Positions 1 to 5,811 of a stretch of 6,134 nucleotides of DNA are shown here, piece by piece. The stretch spans positions 1 through 6,134 of the forward strand of contig NZ_LWBS01000035.1 of NCBI RefSeq assembly GCF_001652265.1, in the 5' to 3' direction. Position numbers and translations under genes: made by a program. The notes beneath the pieces are model-generated. The model searched no databases. It had not been told where the DNA came from and saw nothing but the letters and a program-made list of their open reading frames with translations. The stretch's first letter is position 1, and the number at the start of each line of letters is the position of its first letter. The DNA is from Rhizobium leguminosarum (GTDB lineage Bacteria; Pseudomonadota; Alphaproteobacteria; Rhizobiales; Rhizobiaceae).

Positions 1-496
1 CAAAGGTCGCGGCGAGATGGAGTTCCATCGAAATGCCCGCTTGGCGGACGACCGAGGAGACAAGCGCCGTGACGAAGAAGCCGAGGCTCCAGAAACCATG
101 CGCCCTGTTCATCACGCCGCGTCCTAGCTGCGCTTCGATGCGGTCGATCTCAACATTGAGATTGATCTCCAGCGCCCCGGCGAGCAGCCCCTCGACGAAG
201 AGTACACAGAACACGACCGGCGCCGCACCAATCCACGGCACCAGCGATAGCAGCGCAGACGTGCCGAGAACAGTAATGAATGCCGTTGTCCGCGCGCCGA
301 GCCGGGTGATCAAGGGCGAAGACAAAGTCAACGAAATCAAGGCGCCGATCGCAGCGCCTATCAGCGTCAGCCCAAGCTCGGACTTATTGACGCCAAGCGC
401 AACCTGCAAATCCGGCATCCTCGACAGCAGCGCCCCAAGTGATACAGCGAAGAGAAAGAAGCAGACATAGATCCGCTGCTGCGGCGCGATTTTCAT
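1..496 (-). CDS. MFS transporter, N-terminal part (runs off the left edge)
   Basis: This is the first 165 codons of an inner-membrane major facilitator transporter. Its 3' end lies beyond base 1. Reading from the ATG at 496, hydrophobic segments fall at about residues 9-24, 42-62, 70-88, 92-112 and 134-150, matching the first five helices of an MFS protein. A loop of motif-A type (SPLITRLGAR, residues 60-69) follows helix 2. The stretch NRAHGFWSLGFF (130-141) resembles the sugar/YbjJ-FucP-like branch of the superfamily, in which case the substrate could be a sugar or small organic molecule, but it cannot be named from half a protein. A GGAG seven bases before the ATG supports the start. Palindromes lie just upstream and may be operators. 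MFS assignment is firm; the subfamily is tentative. Confidence 0.85.
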   Translation of the reverse strand, partial: MKIAPQQRIYVCFFLFAVSLGALLSRMPDLQVALGVNKSELGLTLIGAAIGALISLTLSSPLITRLGARTTAFITVLGTSALLSLVPWIGAAPVVFCVLFVEGLLAGALEINLNVEIDRIEAQLGRGVMNRAHGFWSLGFFVTALVSSVVRQAGISMELHLAATF

Positions 497-546
497 GATG
501 CAACTCCAGGGATTACGCGTCGAAGCAGAACACGCGCTTTTGGACC

Positions 547-562
547 TGAGATGTCTATCTCA
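547..562. repeat. 16-bp palindrome, candidate operator for the MFS gene
   Basis: TGAGAT and ATCTCA are perfect complementary arms separated by GTCT. The site lies about 50 bases upstream of the MFS start codon, a normal place for a dimeric repressor to bind. No regulator gene for it is visible in the window. Confidence 0.4.
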
Positions 563-592
563 CAGGGCCTAAGATCGAAACTTGTTTCTGAG

Positions 593-618
593 TGGAATAT
601 GATCGAGGAATGATTCCA
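593..618. repeat. Inverted repeat TGGAAT-N14-ATTCCA
   Basis: The outer arms TGGAAT (593-598) and ATTCCA (613-618) are perfect complements. Nested inside is an 11-base palindrome, GGAAT-G-ATTCC (607-617), so GGAAT occurs twice and ATTCC once. The cluster is about 100 bases upstream of the MFS start and could be a second regulatory site. Arms this short can also occur by chance. Confidence 0.3.
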
Positions 619-821
619 TAATAGAGCGCACTTATTGCAGAGCGGGTTTGAAATGATCTCGAGAAAATAGCCTGAAATCTGCACTGGTTGCTTGAACCAG
701 AAATGGTAAATGGATCAATGATCCGCCTTGGGTCTTCATCCCACTCATTGCCACGGCCGTTCCAAAATATCAGCGATGTCGCGGCTTGATGGCGTTCGTA
801 CCCAGCGGTCGCAACAATCAG

Positions 822-1034
822 TCAGTGAAGCCCTTGCAACCTATTCCGGCGCTCGCTCAGCAACTCCCGTTGAACCAAGGTCTTAGCGTGCTCGCGAAGA
901 CCGTTCGCTCCGGACAGGCCGAGTTCAACAAACCTCGTTTCTATTTCTTTCGGCATAGTATTTGCTTCGTGCTGACAAAGCCGCACAAGCCACTTCCATT
1001 CATCGTTGGTTAGGTGCCTTCGCGTGATCGTCAT
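822..1034 (-). CDS. Small hypothetical protein, 70 residues
   Basis: I do not recognise a named family. The protein is soluble, charged and probably mostly helical. A pattern of the type LTxxEWxxLVRLC followed by IExRFVELGL and NGLREHAKTLV reads like a compact helix-turn-helix or winged-helix-like domain, but this is only an impression. The start is well supported: GGGGAG sits six bases before the ATG at 1034. The gene lies 87 bases downstream of the hydrolase stop on the same strand, so it could be read through from that gene, yet it has its own strong ribosome binding site. No signal peptide or membrane segment is present. It is probably a real gene, because the ribosome binding site, the amino-acid composition and the lack of a better frame agree. 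Confidence 0.6.
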   Translation of the reverse strand: MTITRRHLTNDEWKWLVRLCQHEANTMPKEIETRFVELGLSGANGLREHAKTLVQRELLSERRNRLQGLH

Positions 1035-1121
1035 CTGTTTCTCCCCGGGGACAAGACAATTATTGCAGGTTCAGAGAGAGCTGCAAGATCGATATGCCTT
1101 ATGCGGCGAATCGAGATGAGA

Positions 1122-2030
1122 TTAACGGGAAGAAGACGCTGCATCGCTGAAAAATTGGGCCAACACCTTTGCCGTCTCCGTGGGATACTCTTCCGGAAAG
1201 AAGTGGCCGCCCGGCATCGGGTGACCGACAACGTTGTCTGCCAGTTGTCGCCACAACGCCAACGGCCCTCCTTCATTGGTATACCAGGCGGCCAATGCAC
1301 CGGTTCCGCTCCAGAGGGGCATGAGTGGGCAATGGATCCGGTGCCCGGAGATTTGATCTTGCCTGTCATGCTGGCGATCGACGCTTGCTGCAGCACGATA
1401 CTCCTCGCAGATCGCGTGAACATGGTCTGCACTTCCGAGCGCCTCGACATAGGCCTCTCTGATCTCTGGTGGGAACACCGCGGCGTAAGATCCCCAGCCT
1501 GTGAGTGCTTCGTGCACGACAGCATCCGGTGCACTGCCGATCAGTCTTTCCGGCAAAGGTTCGGCTTGCGCCAACAGGAGCCACGGCCAAAAGGCTAGGA
1601 CAAATCGGTCATCAGCTCGATCCCAGACAGCGGAGGTAGGGACGATATCGAGAACGGCAAGCTTTCTTATCGCCGCCGGATGATCGAGTGCCATGCGGTA
1701 AGCGACACGGCCGCCCCGGTCATGGCCGGCGACCATGAACTCTCTGAAGCTGAGCTTTGCCATAAGCTCGACCATCTCGGCAGCCATTACCCGTTTGGAA
1801 TAGGGGAGATGATCGGGGGTGGAAGGAGGACAAGTGCTGGCGCCGTAACCACGTAGGTCGGCACAGATGACGGTGAACTCGGAGGCAAGCAAAGGAGCGA
1901 CGTCGCGCCACATGAGATGGGTCTCGGGGAAGCCATGCAGCAATAGAACCGGCGGCCCGCTCCCGGCAATGGTCGTGAATATCGACCCACCCGAAACGGA
2001 AATCGTTTGTGCCTGGCTGTGGTTCGGCAT
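1122..2030 (-). CDS. Alpha/beta hydrolase, haloacetate/fluoroacetate dehalogenase family
   Basis: A complete 302-residue alpha/beta-hydrolase, probably cytoplasmic. With the ATG at 2030, numbering matches the Burkholderia FA1 fluoroacetate dehalogenase up to about residue 150. HGFP (32-35) forms the oxyanion region, GHDRGGR (102-108) carries nucleophile Asp104 plus Arg105 and Arg108, which bind the substrate carboxylate in the family, Asp128 lies in VLDI, and catalytic His276 lies in GGHFF. Trp150 and a cap tyrosine (Tyr211) of the halide pocket are kept, but the pocket histidine is replaced by Pro149 (FWPW instead of YWHW). The family converts haloacetates to glycolate; this change makes defluorination doubtful, and another ester- or halide-type substrate is possible. 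The start at 2030 has AGGGAG about seven bases upstream and matches family length; an open extension to 2213 adds an unlikely tail. The next gene upstream, for the VOC protein, ends 264 bases away, so co-transcription is not established. Confidence 0.88.
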   Translation of the reverse strand: MPNHSQAQTISVSGGSIFTTIAGSGPPVLLLHGFPETHLMWRDVAPLLASEFTVICADLRGYGASTCPPSTPDHLPYSKRVMAAEMVELMAKLSFREFMVAGHDRGGRVAYRMALDHPAAIRKLAVLDIVPTSAVWDRADDRFVLAFWPWLLLAQAEPLPERLIGSAPDAVVHEALTGWGSYAAVFPPEIREAYVEALGSADHVHAICEEYRAAASVDRQHDRQDQISGHRIHCPLMPLWSGTGALAAWYTNEGGPLALWRQLADNVVGHPMPGGHFFPEEYPTETAKVLAQFFSDAASSSR

Positions 2031-2294
2031 GTTGCTTCTCCCTGCAGCGTGATCGTCACTCGTGCGCTCAATTGAACGGCCGCCGGCTCCGGCAATGGTT
2101 GCCTCGACGGAAACAGTTTGACCGGTGGCGGCCGTCTGATTCATCTTTGTCCATGCCGAACGATTGCCGCGGGATTTGCTGCCCTCGCGGTCGGTTCTGC
2201 TGCCGGCCAGCAAGCAGGTTGCCTCAGGCGTCGATCCGAACCACTCCTTTGTGGTGGTACGGAATCCGGTTCGTACGATGTACCGCCTCGTGAT

Positions 2295-2657
2295 CTACCG
2301 ACTGAAGGGTCTCGCGGGCGGCTCAGCAAGCGTGATCCGATTTCCGTCAGGATCTGCGAACTGAGCGATCCTTCCGTAGTCACCTTTCAACTCATCTGTG
2401 AGATCCACACTCATCTCTTCCAGCGATCTTCGCGCCCTCTCCATTTCCGGCACGACAATCGTCAGCCTGCCGGAACCCGCATTCTCCCTATTGTGGAAGA
2501 TTTGAATGTTGGCACCCGCCACATCCTGCCATTGGATCAACCCATCCATCGGGCGGTCGTCAGGCTCTCGGCCGAAAAGGAGGGTATAGAACCTTTCGGC
2601 CTTCTCTATGCTTGTTGTGGCAAGCGCGGCGTAAATTCCTTGGATTTCCACTTGCAT
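2295..2657 (-). CDS. VOC family protein (glyoxalase/bleomycin-resistance fold)
   Basis: A 120-residue single-unit VOC protein, the usual size for this superfamily. It shows two beta-alpha-beta-beta-beta modules. The first starts near residue 5 and contains the helix IEKAERFYTLLFG (17-29). The second contains a helix near MERARRSLEEM (72-82) and ends in FADPDGNRITLAEP (100-113), the hallmark C-terminal strand with Glu112 at the usual metal-ligand position. The first-strand histidine of metal-dependent members is absent (IYAALAT), so classical metal binding is doubtful. VOC proteins include glyoxalases, dioxygenases, epimerases and antibiotic-binding proteins, and the sequence does not tell which applies here. 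The ATG at 2657 begins the domain exactly and is preceded by GGGAGGT, unusually close to the codon, and by GGAG ten bases away. The frame is open further upstream to 2843, but that part is not VOC-like. Confidence 0.82.
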   Translation of the reverse strand: MQVEIQGIYAALATTSIEKAERFYTLLFGREPDDRPMDGLIQWQDVAGANIQIFHNRENAGSGRLTIVVPEMERARRSLEEMSVDLTDELKGDYGRIAQFADPDGNRITLAEPPARPFSR

Positions 2658-3167
2658 ACCTCCCGAGCTCCACCAGTAAATGAGAAAAGTGTGGTTCCGT
2701 TCCAATCTCCTGGCGGCTTGCCTCCTCCTTCCGCTGTCTGGCGCCGTGCTCTGGTGGGGACGCGCGATCCGGCAATCACGAGGTGACTGGGCGAACTCGG
2801 CAATGTTGGTGCGGCCGCGGCGGTCGCAATCGCTGTCCGCCATGCGACAGGCAAGCGTATCCGCGAGTTACCAATCCGCATCGACAGCGTGCTCTGACTG
2901 TGCTCGAAGCCTCGGTGCATGCTTTGGAAACGGAACCCTGCAATCGGGAAGGCGTTTGACCCAGGAGGACAGTATCATTGGCCAACTCTCTGTTGCGGAC
3001 GGGCGCGCGACGGAGCCTACGCCTTCAAGACCATGCCCGTGAGGGCTATGCTGTTAATTTCAGTTTATCAGGCACTTAAATTATCTGAGTTGAGGCGCCG
3101 CCGGTTCATATCCGTTGAAGGCGAAAGATCGCAAAAATCTAAAAACTCGGCAGAACTATTTAGGTGT
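2658..3167. other. Spacer with decayed DNA between the VOC gene and vapC
   Basis: This region of about 510 bases has no intact gene I can support. It contains the plus-strand molybdenum-hydroxylase remnant at 2787-2897, listed separately. The frames on both sides of the remnant (for example plus 2680-3042 and minus 2606-2920) have unnatural composition and look spurious. The part from about 3050 to 3160 is richer in A+T. The region reads as a scar of past rearrangement. Confidence 0.55.
2787..2897 (+). pseudogene. C-terminal remnant of a molybdenum-hydroxylase large subunit
   Basis: Thirty-six codons followed by TGA encode a peptide with GELGNVGAAAAVA and, further on, ATGKRIRELPI, ending in DSVL. 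From family knowledge, this matches the extreme C-terminus of the Mo-cofactor-binding subunit of xanthine dehydrogenase / aldehyde oxidoreductase enzymes (PaoC/YagR-like). There the pattern is G-x-GE, a run of Ala, then NAV, ATG, RxRDLP and a final LL. The rest of that subunit, some 700 residues, is missing: an in-frame TGA at 2784-2786 immediately precedes the fragment, and the bases upstream belong to the VOC gene's leader. The fragment is therefore non-functional. It is orientated opposite to its neighbours and implies that an aldehyde- or xanthine-oxidising gene once stood here and was cut by deletion or insertion near 2785. Confidence 0.7.
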
Positions 3168-3551
3168 CTAGTTGCGAGCATTGGCCGGCTTATGCAATGA
3201 AGCGCCTGCCTTTTTGGCCGCTGCCTGCAGACGCTTGTCCCTGGTCCATAACGCCGCTCGCTGATCAAGCAGTATCGAGGCGAGCAAGTGGGCATCTGTA
3301 TAGCCGATGCCCATACTGAAAATGCCGTGACGATCAATCATTGTCATCACTTCGTCGTGCGTTGCGACGAACGCTTGGCGCTGGGCTGCCAGAAACGTCA
3401 TCACGCGCCCGCGATCTCGAAGGCTGCCAAGCGCCAGTTCGCCAACTACAGCCGGATGGCAGAGTAGACGATCGTCCTTAATGATCGTCCGAAGCTCTGC
3501 ATCAACATGGCGGAAATGATCGATCCATATAGAAGTGTCAGCCAATATCAC
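3168..3551 (-). CDS. vapC: VapC-type PIN-domain ribonuclease toxin
   Basis: A 127-residue toxin of a type II toxin-antitoxin pair. PIN-domain VapC proteins are Mg-dependent endoribonucleases that cut tRNA or rRNA and stop translation until bound by VapB. The acidic active-site set is complete: Asp5 in the opening strand (MILADTSIWIDH), Glu38 in VVGELALG, Asp86 in GYTDAHLLAS and Asp105 in LWTRDKRL. Length and domain order are normal, so the toxin appears intact. Translation starts at a GTG (3551) that overlaps the vapB stop by four bases (GTGA), the usual arrangement for coupled translation. It should be transcribed with vapB from upstream of 3748. The cellular target cannot be read from the sequence. 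Confidence 0.93.
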   Translation of the reverse strand: MILADTSIWIDHFRHVDAELRTIIKDDRLLCHPAVVGELALGSLRDRGRVMTFLAAQRQAFVATHDEVMTMIDRHGIFSMGIGYTDAHLLASILLDQRAALWTRDKRLQAAAKKAGASLHKPANARN

Positions 3552-3748
3552 TTGGCAGCTGCGCTCCGGCGACGTGGAGCTGCCTCTGCATCGGGCATAG
3601 TTCCGCCGAGCGCGATGAGGCGTTTTCCCGACTCTACTCGGACAAGCGTCTCCAACGCCTGGCGGACTAGAGCAGCGGTTTCTTTTGTGCCGGTCAGGGA
3701 CTTGGCCCTTTCCATGAGAGTGTCGTCGAGATTGATAGTCGATCGCAT
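3548..3748 (-). CDS. vapB: VapB-family antitoxin
   Basis: A 66-residue antitoxin preceding and overlapping vapC. The N-terminal part (about residues 1-40: MRSTINLDD, then KETAALVRQALETLV) is the DNA-binding and dimerisation region of the short VapB family related to ribbon-helix-helix proteins. The C-terminal part, with ALGGTMPD and an arginine cluster PRRR (57-60), is the typical toxin-wrapping tail that blocks the PIN active site. AAGGA about nine bases before the ATG at 3748 supports the start. As in other vapBC operons, the VapBC complex probably represses its own promoter; a 12-bp inverted repeat at 3782-3793 is a good operator candidate. The pair probably acts as a stabilisation or stress module of the mobile region. 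Confidence 0.92.
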   Translation of the reverse strand: MRSTINLDDTLMERAKSLTGTKETAALVRQALETLVRVESGKRLIALGGTMPDAEAAPRRRSAAAK

Positions 3749-3781
3749 CGTTTCTTATCCTTGTCCTGACGCTTTAAATAG

Positions 3782-3793
3782 CACCATTTGGTG
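3782..3793. promoter_or_regulatory. Candidate VapB operator upstream of vapB
   Basis: CACCA-TT-TGGTG is a perfect inverted repeat ending 33 bases before the vapB start codon. Read on the minus strand, an A+T-rich TATTTAA just downstream of it could be part of a -10 element, so a bound complex would block transcription. Position and symmetry fit autoregulation by VapBC; binding is inferred. Confidence 0.45.
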
Positions 3794-3863
3794 ACGAAAT
3801 CTACGCCCATAGTGCCTCCCTCCACTAAGGAAGATAATGCACCATCAAATGCCGGGACTAAAC

Positions 3864-3881
3864 ATCTAGCCAGCGCTAGAT
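3864..3881. repeat. 18-bp palindrome in the vapB/syrB-like spacer
   Basis: ATCTAGC and GCTAGAT are perfect seven-base complements around CAGC. It lies 115 bases upstream of vapB and over 400 bases upstream of the syrB-like start. It could be a regulator-binding site or a small hairpin. It has no T-run on the plus strand, so a terminator is unlikely. Confidence 0.4.
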
Positions 3882-4252
3882 CGCACGGGCGACCTTTGGC
3901 GCAACCGAGACCAATCCGGAATCGTATTCGGGCCGGGTATCGCCAGGGGTATAGACCGGCAGCGCAATAGTGGTTATCTGCAGGGCTTGTTGCGATGCTG
4001 AAAACGTCGCCGAAACATCACCGCAGACACCCAAGGCTTCTCAAAGTGAAAAAAGTGCAGCGCAGCTTTGCCGTCGAGTACAGATCTGGGCGGCGAAAAC
4101 TCAATTCCAATCCGAATTCGATCTGGGGAGACATGGATCTCAAGTCCGTTGCGCAAGATCTGCAAGACGAGACAATGCCATTTATGTCATTAGCTCCTCA
4201 GGCACGAAGCACCGAAATGCTTGTATCCGAAGAAGAACAGGCCGGGCCTTTA

Positions 4253-4281
4253 TTGACACTGCCGACCGAGCAAGAGACAAA
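4253..4281 (+). promoter_or_regulatory. Candidate promoter of the syrB-like gene
   Basis: TTGACA (4253-4258) is a perfect -35 hexamer. After exactly 17 bases comes GACAAA (4276-4281), a weak -10 with three of six consensus bases. Transcription would begin near 4288, about 20 bases before the ATG at 4307, leaving room for the AGGAG at 4296-4300. The fit to a housekeeping sigma promoter is reasonable in position but weak in the -10. Confidence 0.38.
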
Positions 4282-4306
4282 TGCATCGGCTTTACAGGAG
4301 ACCATA

Positions 4307-4708
4307 ATGGCCGACGAAAAAGATACGACAACTAATGCTGACAGGCCGGCCGCCGCGGCGCCTGATGTACCGAAGAAGGTGCGCAAACCTCGCGCCAAGA
4401 AGGCGGTGCCTGAAACGGCCTCAGCCGCCGTTTCTGTGCAACCGGCAGCGGCTTCGAGTGCCACAGCTGGAAAACCGACGAGAGGACGCAAAGCAAAGTC
4501 CGACGAAGGTGCAGCAAGCACCAAGCGTGCGCCTGTCAAACGTGCTCCGAAAGCTGTGTCGATAGCGGTTGCGCCGTCGGTGGCGGCAGTTGATGAGATG
4601 GCGGATCTTCTGCAGCTCGAAGAGGAAAACCTGAGACTGCGCAAGCTGCTGGCGGAGAAGCTCCGTGCTGAAAATGCCGATCTGCGAAAGCGACTCAACC
4701 TCGGTTGA
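4307..4708 (+). CDS. syrB: SyrB-family putative transcriptional regulator
   Basis: A 133-residue protein of the SyrB family. In Sinorhizobium meliloti, SyrB represses the activity of SyrM, a LysR-type activator of nodulation and exopolysaccharide genes; other copies have no proven role. Residues 1-95 are Ala/Pro/Lys-rich and probably disordered, with basic clusters KKVRKPRAKK (23-32), TRGRKAKS (58-65, AT-hook-like) and KRAPVKRAPK (73-82) that could contact DNA. Residues 96-130 (DEMADLLQLEEENLRLRK onward) form the conserved acidic-basic coiled coil. The ATG at 4307 gives the typical MADE start and family length, and AGGAG lies six bases upstream. The frame is open upstream to 3995, so a longer form cannot be excluded. 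A terminator-like hairpin follows. Neither syrM nor a nod box is visible nearby, so a role in symbiosis control is inferred only from the family; the paralogue cannot be named. Confidence 0.82.
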   Translation: MADEKDTTTNADRPAAAAPDVPKKVRKPRAKKAVPETASAAVSVQPAAASSATAGKPTRGRKAKSDEGAASTKRAPVKRAPKAVSIAVAPSVAAVDEMADLLQLEEENLRLRKLLAEKLRAENADLRKRLNLG

Positions 4709-4718
4709 TCGGCAGCAG

Positions 4719-4737
4719 GCGGCCAAGCGCTGGCCGC
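4719..4737. repeat. Hairpin just after the syrB-like gene
   Basis: GCGGCCA and TGGCCGC are perfect seven-base arms around AGCGC, beginning 11 bases after the stop codon. No T-run follows directly, so it is not a classical terminator by itself. It may protect the 3' end of the transcript or work with the next hairpin. Confidence 0.45.
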
Positions 4738-4764
4738 ATTCTCATGCTTATTGATGTGAATATT

Positions 4765-4798
4765 TTGGCGGCGGTTCGTTCTGCCGCCGACGCTTTTT
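4765..4798 (+). terminator. Probable intrinsic terminator of the syrB-like gene
   Basis: An eight-pair stem (TTGGCGGC with GCCGCCGA, one G-T pair) encloses a ten-base loop and is followed after three bases by five T residues at 4794-4798. The T-run is on the plus-strand side only, matching the direction of the syrB-like gene. It would separate that gene at least partly from the downstream 181-residue gene. The T-run is short, so termination may be incomplete. Confidence 0.5.
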
Positions 4799-4839
4799 CT
4801 CGCAGGTTGCACACGGGGTAGAAGTCGAGGTCGAATAAA

Positions 4840-5385
4840 ATGGCGTCTCCATGGAAACTTCTTGCTCGGCTGGTGTCGCCGCGACGGCAGCAGAGGCAAG
4901 AACACGGCTCGACCGTTGACGTGAAGCCGGACGTATTGGCCATCGCCAAGCCGACTGAAACTGCAGCCAACAACGAGTCAGACGCCATAGACCGTCCGGC
5001 CGACGAAAAGCCAGTTCTCCAGGGTTATTCCGCGGCGGTGTCAGTCGCCCCGGATCATGCCGAAGAGGCGGCAAGCAGTGTTGATGACACGACATTTGTC
5101 GAAAGCTCCTCGTTCGAGAAAGCAGCTGATCCGGTCTCCTCCAATGGGGATATAGCTGCGCACGCCGCACAAAAGCCCTCGCAGATTGACAAAGGGGCAG
5201 CGCGAAAGCGCAGCAGACAGGCCAAGAAAGCTGTCGATTCGCAACCTTCTCGACGCGGTTCGATCGTTTCTGATGATGCAATCAGCCTTGATGGCGAAAT
5301 AAGGCTGCTCCGGGATCAGTTGGCGAGGAAGCTCCGACTACAAAACGCACAATTGAAGAGGATGCTGGATCGGTTCGAACGCTAA
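4840..5385 (+). CDS. Hypothetical protein with a SyrB-like C-terminal coiled coil
   Basis: A 181-residue soluble protein that I cannot assign to a named family. It opens with a short basic, amphipathic segment (MASPWKLLARLVSPRRQQR), continues through a long acidic, Ser/Ala-rich and probably disordered middle (about 24-115), then a basic patch (RKRSRQAKK, 122-130), and ends in a charged coiled coil (about 148-179). Residues 157-176 align without gaps to residues 111-130 of the upstream SyrB-like protein with 11 of 20 identical, including the core KLR and NA positions. The layout, disordered basic stretch then coiled coil, is also that of SyrB. GAGG nine bases before the ATG at 4840 supports the start. 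It lies 131 bases after the syrB-like stop, beyond a terminator-like hairpin. It could be a diverged paralogue or a hetero-oligomer partner of SyrB. No enzyme motif or clear membrane span is present. Confidence 0.72.
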   Translation: MASPWKLLARLVSPRRQQRQEHGSTVDVKPDVLAIAKPTETAANNESDAIDRPADEKPVLQGYSAAVSVAPDHAEEAASSVDDTTFVESSSFEKAADPVSSNGDIAAHAAQKPSQIDKGAARKRSRQAKKAVDSQPSRRGSIVSDDAISLDGEIRLLRDQLARKLRLQNAQLKRMLDRFER

Positions 5386-5811
5386 AATCGTCATTTTCCC
5401 TCGAATCTCGGGCCAATCTGCCTTGATTCTGAAAGGTATGCTGCGTTGCTGGCGCAGGCATAAGGTCTATCTGGCCTGCTGCCAAATGAAAGCTAGCAAT
5501 TGGGCTTTGGTATGGCTGTGCTCAATGCCGTCTGCCTTTACTGAAATGACTTGGCGGGCCTCGTCGTCACCATCAGCCCGACTGAGCGGTTGGCAGTGAC
5601 ATGAAGTCATCCTGGCCAGTTTGCCCGATCTCGCTCGAACGTTGCGCAAGTTGGCGACAATTGCAAAGCCCAGCTCATGCTCATCGACGACATCCCTGAG
5701 AGATTTGAAGCGACATACCTCCAACTTTGCTTGCCTCGCCGGCGATCGACCGTTGCCAGCCGGCAGTTGAGCCCATTCTCGCGCCACGCCCGGGATATTC
5801 ACCGCTCAGGA

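Larger units (their letters stand above)
497..821. other. Intergenic region upstream of the MFS gene
   Basis: This stretch of about 325 bases separates the 70-residue hypothetical gene from the MFS gene. It is visibly richer in A+T than the flanking genes and has no open frame with convincing codon use on either strand. It holds the MFS ribosome binding site and two inverted repeats, listed separately, and so is probably the MFS control region. No clear -35/-10 pair was found. Confidence 0.6.
3749..4306. other. Divergent spacer between vapB and the syrB-like gene
   Basis: This region of about 560 bases separates genes that point away from each other. It contains the VapB operator candidate, the 18-bp palindrome and a promoter candidate just before the syrB-like gene. 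The plus frame of the syrB-like gene stays open back to 3995. The portion after the ATG at 4133 has fairly protein-like composition but only a badly spaced GGGGAG (two bases), so it is not called. No tRNA, insertion-sequence end or known remnant was recognised. Confidence 0.5.

Noticed and set aside
33..470. Plus-strand open frame of 145 codons
   Set aside because: It is the antisense shadow of the MFS gene, whose minus-strand translation shows clear membrane helices.
1014..1598. Plus-strand frame of 194 codons
   Set aside because: It is antisense to the hydrolase gene, which has a full set of catalytic motifs.
2031..2213. Longer N-terminus for the alpha/beta hydrolase
   Set aside because: The extra 61 residues are low-complexity and unlike the family. 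The ATG at 2030 has a good ribosome binding site and gives exact family numbering.
2118..2786. Plus-strand frame of 222 codons
   Set aside because: It lies largely antisense to the VOC gene, has unnatural composition, and no motif was found.
2680..3042. Plus-strand frame with a hydrophobic start resembling a signal peptide
   Set aside because: The hydrophobic patch is short, the remainder is Ser/Ala/Arg noise, and the better reading here is the Mo-hydroxylase remnant in another frame.
3749..4306. Possible nod box, tRNA or attachment site in the spacer
   Set aside because: No match to the nod-box pattern by eye, no tRNA cloverleaf or T-loop motif, and no flanking integrase in the window.
4198..4905. 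Minus-strand frame of 235 codons opposite the syrB-like gene
   Set aside because: Its Ala/Ser/Arg-rich composition is what antisense of a Lys/Ala-rich gene produces, and SyrB on the plus strand is clear.
5467..5802. Minus-strand frame of 111 codons with a GTG start
   Set aside because: There is no ribosome binding site upstream and no recognisable domain. Composition alone is not enough, though it might be a decayed gene.
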